Assembly: GCA_002698045.1 (NCBI GenBank)
Contig: NZUR01000003.1
Span: forward strand, 1-11,122
DNA from: Thiotrichales bacterium
GTDB lineage: Bacteria; Pseudomonadota; Gammaproteobacteria; PS1; Pseudothioglobaceae
Reading direction: 5' to 3'
Length of the DNA stretch: 11,122 bases
The notes below the pieces were generated by a model. It made no database searches, was not told the origin of the DNA, and saw nothing but the letters and a program-made list of their open reading frames with translations. Position numbers and translations under genes: made by a program. Below, piece by piece: positions 7,235 to 11,122 of this stretch; position 1 is the first letter of the stretch; the number at the start of each line of letters is the position of its first letter.

Positions 7235-7432
7235 ATTTTATCTCGATTGAAAATATTCACTATATTAAGACTATCTTGAGAACATATTAATTTTAGAATG
7301 TATATGTTAAACCTACAATAGCTATAAGAAAATATATTTAATTGAACTTAACAATTCAAAAAAAACAATGCTTAGAAGTCATTACTTGCCTTAGGTAAAA
7401 TAATGATTATCAAATAAAATAACACCTTTCTT
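7235..7432. promoter_or_regulatory. Divergent cobO/serC intergenic region with candidate promoter elements
   Basis: This 198-base gap, the longest in the window, must contain the promoters of both flanking genes. Toward serC there are two TAAAAT hexamers (7396-7401, preceded by GG, and 7415-7420), neither with a good -35. A TTGAA/TTCAA inverted repeat spans 7342-7359. Toward cobO the best -10 is TATAGT (complement of 7259-7264), again without a convincing -35. No open frame, tRNA, strong hairpin or known riboswitch is apparent. The individual boundaries are guesses; that promoters lie here is a secure inference from gene direction. Confidence 0.4.
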
Positions 7433-8512
7433 ATGAGTCAAATATATAACTTTAGTGCTGGACCATCAGCTCTACCAAGCTCTGTATTAAAAAAAATTCA
7501 AAGCGAACTTCTCGAGTTTAGAGATGCAAAAGCATCGGTAATGGAAATCTCTCATCGTGGCGTTGATTTTATGGAATTAACTAAAAAAGCCAAAAAGAAT
7601 TTAAGAAATATAATGAATATTCCAAGCAACTACGAGGTTTTGTTTTTGCAGGGTGGCGCTTCTCATCAATTTTCTATGGTTCCTATAAATCTATTGAAAA
7701 ATAAAAAGAGTGCTAACTATGTCAATACGGGGCTTTGGTCACAGAAAGCAATCCTTGAGGGTTCTCGCTACTGTAGGGTTAATGTCTGTAGTGATAGCAA
7801 ATCTAATGGGTTTACTGATATTGAGGATTTCTCTGATTGGAATATAGATCCGGATGGTGCGTATTTGCACTTTACTCCCAATGAAACTATTGCTGGACTT
7901 GAGTTTGACTATATCCCTGAAGTAGATATGCCAGTTGTAGCAGATATGTCATCTTCGATACTTTCTAGGCCTATAGATGTTTCTAAGTTCGGAGTGATTT
8001 ATGCTGGCGCACAGAAAAATATGGGAATATCTGGTTTGACAATTGTGATTGTAAGAGAAGATTTATTGGGCCAAGCTATAAGTAACCAGCCCATTCTCTT
8101 TGATTATTCTATTCAAGCTCAAAATGATTCAATGTTTAATACTCCGTGTACTTTTGCTTGGTATGTTGCGTCCCTAGTTTTTGAATGGATAAATGATTTT
8201 GGTGGGCTAGAAGCTATCGAAGTTCATAACAAGAGAAAATCTGAGTTACTTTATAAAGCCATAGATTCATCTGATCTTTATTCCAATAAGGTATCCAATA
8301 AATATCGCTCTCGGATGAATGTGCCTTTTTTATTATCTGATCCAACTCTCGATCAATTATTTGTAAAAAAAGCCCTAGAATCTAATTTATTAGGCCTTAA
8401 AGGTCATAAAACTGTTGGCGGTATACGTGCAAGCATCTATAATTCAATGGAATTTAAGGGTGTTGAAGCTTTAGTTGCTTTTATGGGTGAGTTTGAAAAG
8501 AGTTGCGCTTAG
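7433..8512 (+). CDS. serC: Phosphoserine aminotransferase
   Basis: SerC is the PLP aminotransferase that converts 3-phosphohydroxypyruvate and glutamate to phosphoserine and 2-oxoglutarate in serine synthesis; in many bacteria it also acts on the analogous step of pyridoxal phosphate synthesis. The 359 residues match the family (E. coli 362). Hallmarks are 'YNFSAGPSALP' (5-15), 'EISHRG' (38-43, with the His-Arg used in binding the substrate phosphate), 'FLQGGASHQF' (71-80), 'TGLWSQKA' (99-106), 'HFTPNETIAG' (146-155), 'VADMSSSILSRP' (169-180) and the Schiff-base Lys195 in 'YAGAQKNMG'. The start is the only ATG compatible with this N-terminus. It leads the serC-pheA-hisC-tyrA run. A 62-base gap before pheA shows no clear promoter or terminator, so cotranscription is likely. 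Confidence 0.97.
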   Translation: MSQIYNFSAGPSALPSSVLKKIQSELLEFRDAKASVMEISHRGVDFMELTKKAKKNLRNIMNIPSNYEVLFLQGGASHQFSMVPINLLKNKKSANYVNTGLWSQKAILEGSRYCRVNVCSDSKSNGFTDIEDFSDWNIDPDGAYLHFTPNETIAGLEFDYIPEVDMPVVADMSSSILSRPIDVSKFGVIYAGAQKNMGISGLTIVIVREDLLGQAISNQPILFDYSIQAQNDSMFNTPCTFAWYVASLVFEWINDFGGLEAIEVHNKRKSELLYKAIDSSDLYSNKVSNKYRSRMNVPFLLSDPTLDQLFVKKALESNLLGLKGHKTVGGIRASIYNSMEFKGVEALVAFMGEFEKSCA

Positions 8513-8574
8513 ATAAAAGCAAATACTAAAGAGTAACCAAAGTACACTTAAATCTAATAAAATTTACAACTAGA

Positions 8575-9654
8575 ATGAAACACAAGTCACTTGAAAATTT
8601 AAGATCAGAAATCGATGCTTTGGATCAGAAGATTCAATTGCTCATTGCTGATCGTGCTGATCTTGCAGCCGAGGTTGCTTTAGTAAAAAAAGAATCTAAC
8701 AAGCAAAGCGCTTTTTATCGTCCTGAAAGAGAAGCTCAAGTTCTTAATAAAGTTATTAAAAGAAATAAGAGCTTACTTAAAGATAAAGATATTGCATTAA
8801 TTTTTAGAGAAATAATGTCTGCCTGTCTCGCACTTGAGCAACCCCTTAAGATAGCTTTTCTGGGTCCTGAAGGAACTTTTACACAAGAAGCCGCATTAAA
8901 GCATTTTGGTCACGGAGTCTCAACGCTTGATTGTGGAACTATTGACGAAATTTTTCATCAAGTAGAGACCGATAATGCACAATATGGTGTTGTTCCTATT
9001 GAAAACTCTTCTAATGGTGTTATTGGTACAACGCTTGATATGTTGTATAGTCATGACCTTAATATTTGTGGTGAAGTTGAAATTGCTGTTGCTCATCATT
9101 TGATGATGCAGGATCAATCCCAAGAAATTGAAATAATTTATGCTCATCAGCAGGCCCTTGATCAATGCCATCGATGGCTATCTAACCACTACCCTAAAAC
9201 TGAATTAAGGCCTGTAGCGTCTAATGCTCTTGCTGCACGTATGGTTAAAGATGAACCAAATGCAGCAGCCATTGCATCGATAGCTGCGCTTAATATTTAC
9301 GGACTTCAAAGAGTTGAAAAAAACATTGAAGATAAAGCTGGAAACGTTACTCGCTTTATTGTTCTTGGAAAGGATGATGTTCCTCATGGTGAGAATGATA
9401 AAACTTCATTACTGGTTGTTACTAAACACGAGTCGGGCGCTTTGTTTGATTTATTAGAGCCATTTAAATCCAATAATATAAACCTACTGCAACTCGCTAG
9501 ACATCCTATTCCTGGAGTTAAATGGGAGTATTTGTTCTTTATTGATATTGAAGGGCATCAAAGCGAAGAAGACGTTCAAAGTGCAATTTTAAAAGTAAAA
9601 CAGAACGCTTCAAAACTAAACATTCTGGGATCTTATCCGATCGCAATTTTATGA
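8575..9654 (+). CDS. pheA: Bifunctional chorismate mutase / prephenate dehydratase (P-protein)
   Basis: PheA makes phenylpyruvate from chorismate by way of prephenate. Three domains are visible in 359 residues. An AroQ-type chorismate mutase occupies about 1-90, with Arg10, Arg27, Lys38 and Arg52-Glu53 at the expected active-site positions and 'CLALEQPLKIAFLGPEGTF' joining it to the next domain. The prephenate dehydratase (about 92-268) carries 'GPEGTFTQEAA' (97-107), 'GVVPIENSSNGVIG' (138-151) and the catalytic Thr259-Arg260-Phe261 in 'NVTRFIVLG'. A C-terminal ACT domain (about 277-359) carries 'GALF' (288-291) and 'WEYLFFIDIEGH' (317-328). The ACT motif that reads Glu-Ser/Thr-Arg-Pro in known phenylalanine-inhibited enzymes reads Ala308-Arg-His-Pro311 here, so feedback inhibition may be altered. 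The stop overlaps the hisC start as ATGA, implying coupled translation. Confidence 0.97.
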   Translation: MKHKSLENLRSEIDALDQKIQLLIADRADLAAEVALVKKESNKQSAFYRPEREAQVLNKVIKRNKSLLKDKDIALIFREIMSACLALEQPLKIAFLGPEGTFTQEAALKHFGHGVSTLDCGTIDEIFHQVETDNAQYGVVPIENSSNGVIGTTLDMLYSHDLNICGEVEIAVAHHLMMQDQSQEIEIIYAHQQALDQCHRWLSNHYPKTELRPVASNALAARMVKDEPNAAAIASIAALNIYGLQRVEKNIEDKAGNVTRFIVLGKDDVPHGENDKTSLLVVTKHESGALFDLLEPFKSNNINLLQLARHPIPGVKWEYLFFIDIEGHQSEEDVQSAILKVKQNASKLNILGSYPIAIL

Positions 9655-10715
9655 ATGCATGCGAATCTATTCTTGGCTTGAATCCATATCAAGGAGGAAA
9701 GCCAATTGAAGAGCTTGAGCGAGAGCTGGGTATTACAAATATTACTAAGCTCGCCTCAAATGAAAACCCTTTAGGAGTCAGCCAAAAGGTTATCGAGGCA
9801 ATCGAAAGCTCATTATCAGATATAAATCGATATCCTGATGGTAATGCTTTCGAATTAAAGAAGGCTATAAGTGATCACTTAATGGTTACCTCTGAAATGA
9901 TTTCTCTTGGTAATGGTTCAAACGAATTGTTGGAATTAATAGCTCGGGTTTTTGTTTGTGAAAAGACTGATGAGGTTATATTTTCTCAGTATGCATTTGT
10001 TGTATACCCTCTAGTGACTCAAGCCCTTGGTGCGACACCAAAAATTGCACCTGCAAATAACTATGGCCATGATTTAAATGCAATGTTAGGCTTGATCAAT
10101 GAAAATACTAAGCTTATTTTTATTGCGAACCCCAATAACCCAACAGGGACCCTCATAAGCGATGAAGAGGTTTATAGTTTTTTGGATAAAGTCCCTAAAC
10201 ATATTCCAGTTGTCTTAGATCAAGCTTATTTTGAATATTTAAATATCGATGATGAAGCTATTGGTTGGCTTGAAATCTTTGAAAATTTAATCATTACTCG
10301 TACATTTTCGAAAGCTTATGGGCTAGCGGGACTTAGAGTAGGGTATTCAATATGTAATAGCAAAATCTCCGACTACATTAACCGTGTTAGAGAGCCTTTT
10401 AATGTGAACAATACGGCACAAGTTGCTGCAATTGCGGCGCTGTCTGATATAGATTTTTTAAAAGAATCAGTAAATATAAACAATGATGGATCTAAGCAAT
10501 TAGTAGATGGCTTCAAGCTTTTAGATTTAAAATATATACCTTCATTTGCAAACTTTATAGCAGTTAAGTTTAATGATGCATTACAAACATATAATGATCT
10601 TCTTAGAGAGGGGGTTATTGTACGCCCAGTAGAGATGAGTAATTATTTAAGAATTTCGATTGGAACTGCTAAAGAAAATGAACATCTACTTAGCGCTTTA
10701 AAAAAGATACTATGA
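9651..10715 (+). CDS. hisC: Histidinol-phosphate aminotransferase (HisC2-type, possibly also aromatic)
   Basis: This 354-residue fold-type I PLP aminotransferase converts imidazole acetol phosphate and glutamate to L-histidinol phosphate. Landmarks are 'KLASNENPLG' (33-42), 'RYPDG' (60-64), 'GNGSNELLEL' (88-97), 'ANPNNPTGT' (159-167), Asp190 and Tyr193 in 'VVLDQAYFEY', the Schiff-base Lys221 in 'TRTFSKAYGLAGLRVGY' with Arg229, and Arg334 in 'YLRISIGT', corresponding to the substrate-binding arginine of E. coli HisC. It is not in a histidine operon. It lies between pheA and tyrA with ATGA overlaps on both sides, the arrangement of the second HisC paralogue in pseudomonads, which has been proposed to transaminate aromatic 2-oxo acids or prephenate as well. 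Whether this genome has another hisC cannot be seen, so the broad role is inference while the family is secure. Confidence 0.93.
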   Translation: MNACESILGLNPYQGGKPIEELERELGITNITKLASNENPLGVSQKVIEAIESSLSDINRYPDGNAFELKKAISDHLMVTSEMISLGNGSNELLELIARVFVCEKTDEVIFSQYAFVVYPLVTQALGATPKIAPANNYGHDLNAMLGLINENTKLIFIANPNNPTGTLISDEEVYSFLDKVPKHIPVVLDQAYFEYLNIDDEAIGWLEIFENLIITRTFSKAYGLAGLRVGYSICNSKISDYINRVREPFNVNNTAQVAAIAALSDIDFLKESVNINNDGSKQLVDGFKLLDLKYIPSFANFIAVKFNDALQTYNDLLREGVIVRPVEMSNYLRISIGTAKENEHLLSALKKIL

Positions 10716-11122
10716 TTAAAAAAATCACAATAATTGGTGTTGGATTGATAGGTGGTTCTCTTGCAAAGGCTATAAAGAAAAATAACTTAGCTGAGGTTGT
10801 ATTTGGATTTGGAAGAAACCTATCTCGACTTGAGAGTACTCAAAAAAGCAATATTATTGATCAATATTCAATAGACATAAGTGAAGCACTGAATGGTGCA
10901 AGTATTGTAGTCATAGCAACTCCAGTTGGCACCTTTAATTCAATACTTAGAGAATTAAAGCCTTACATTACAGAGGGCATGATTATTACTGATGTAGGTA
11001 GTACTAAAATGGGTATCGCTAAGGCAGCACGAGAAATATTAGTAGAGATGGCGAGTTGTTTTGTTCCAGCTCACCCTATTGCTGGTAAAGAGAAGAGCGG
11101 ATTTGAATCAAGTGATGCAGAA
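10712..11122 (+). CDS. tyrA: Prephenate dehydrogenase, N-terminal part (cut by window edge)
   Basis: The frame opens at the ATG overlapping the hisC stop as ATGA and remains open for 137 codons to the right edge. TyrA oxidatively decarboxylates prephenate (or arogenate) to 4-hydroxyphenylpyruvate (or tyrosine) with NAD(P)+. The N-terminal Rossmann motif is 'GVGLIGGSLAKA' with Gly9, Gly11 and Gly14. It is followed by 'VVIATPVG' (66-73), 'ITDVGSTK' (92-99) and the catalytic 'AHPIAGKEKSGFES' with His121. No chorismate mutase domain precedes it, so this is the stand-alone type and not the enteric T-protein. Known examples of this gene order continue with aroA, cmk and rpsA, and in pseudomonads tyrA is fused or adjacent to aroA; none of that is visible here. 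Confidence 0.95.
   Translation, partial: MIKKITIIGVGLIGGSLAKAIKKNNLAEVVFGFGRNLSRLESTQKSNIIDQYSIDISEALNGASIVVIATPVGTFNSILRELKPYITEGMIITDVGSTKMGIAKAAREILVEMASCFVPAHPIAGKEKSGFESSDAE

Noticed and set aside
7068..7250. 60-codon plus-strand frame over the start of cobO, with a hydrophobic tail
   Set aside because: It is antisense to the conserved P-loop region of cobO; the hydrophobic end arises from the A-rich 5' end of cobO. No supporting start signal.
7235..7432. Cobalamin riboswitch upstream of cobO
   Set aside because: The gap is short and very AT-rich and shows no B12-box-like conserved core or long stem set.
8920..9387. Two minus-strand frames inside pheA and shorter ones inside radA
   Set aside because: They lie opposite intact catalytic motifs of the sense genes and resemble no known protein.

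Overview
This window reads as ordinary chromosomal DNA of an AT-rich gammaproteobacterium. I judge the GC content to be in the mid-30s percent by eye; I did not compute it. Gene content and order support the assignment: a dadA-alr pair, glyA-nrdR, radA, a BtuR-sized cobO and a serC-pheA-hisC-tyrA block of the kind described in Pseudomonas-like gammaproteobacteria. Tight spacing, short intergenic gaps and low GC would fit a streamlined marine lineage such as the SUP05/Thioglobus group, but that placement is inference from style. I see no insertion sequence, prophage, CRISPR array, tRNA or rRNA.

Layout. Bases 1-3367 are a leftward run, read in transcription order: dadA (D-amino acid dehydrogenase), alr/dadX (alanine racemase, overlapping dadA by 8 bases), a phytanoyl-CoA-dioxygenase-family enzyme closely resembling animal PHYHD1, and the first 39 codons of a further gene cut by the window edge. 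A good sigma70-type promoter for this run lies at 3461-3489. Bases 3545-6639 run rightward: glyA (serine hydroxymethyltransferase), nrdR (ribonucleotide reductase repressor) and radA (recombination ATPase). cobO (corrinoid adenosyltransferase) runs leftward and converges on radA with only four bases between the stop codons. From 7433 to the right edge there is a rightward amino acid operon: serC, pheA (fused chorismate mutase/prephenate dehydratase), hisC and the first 137 codons of tyrA. The pheA/hisC and hisC/tyrA junctions are both 4-base ATGA stop/start overlaps.

How the genes fit together. SerC makes phosphoserine, the precursor of serine, and GlyA converts serine to glycine and one-carbon units. 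PheA and TyrA split prephenate toward phenylalanine and tyrosine. HisC supplies the histidinol-phosphate (and probably aromatic) transamination. The leftward operon looks catabolic: racemisation of L-alanine to D-alanine, then oxidation to pyruvate and ammonia with electrons passed to the respiratory chain. No gap exceeds 200 bases.

Most of the window is housekeeping, and I found no convincing new system. The points most worth checking are the PHYHD1-like oxygenase in a D-alanine operon, a PheA regulatory domain whose usual Glu-Ser/Thr-Arg-Pro ligand motif reads Ala-Arg-His-Pro, and the structured leader ahead of dadA.
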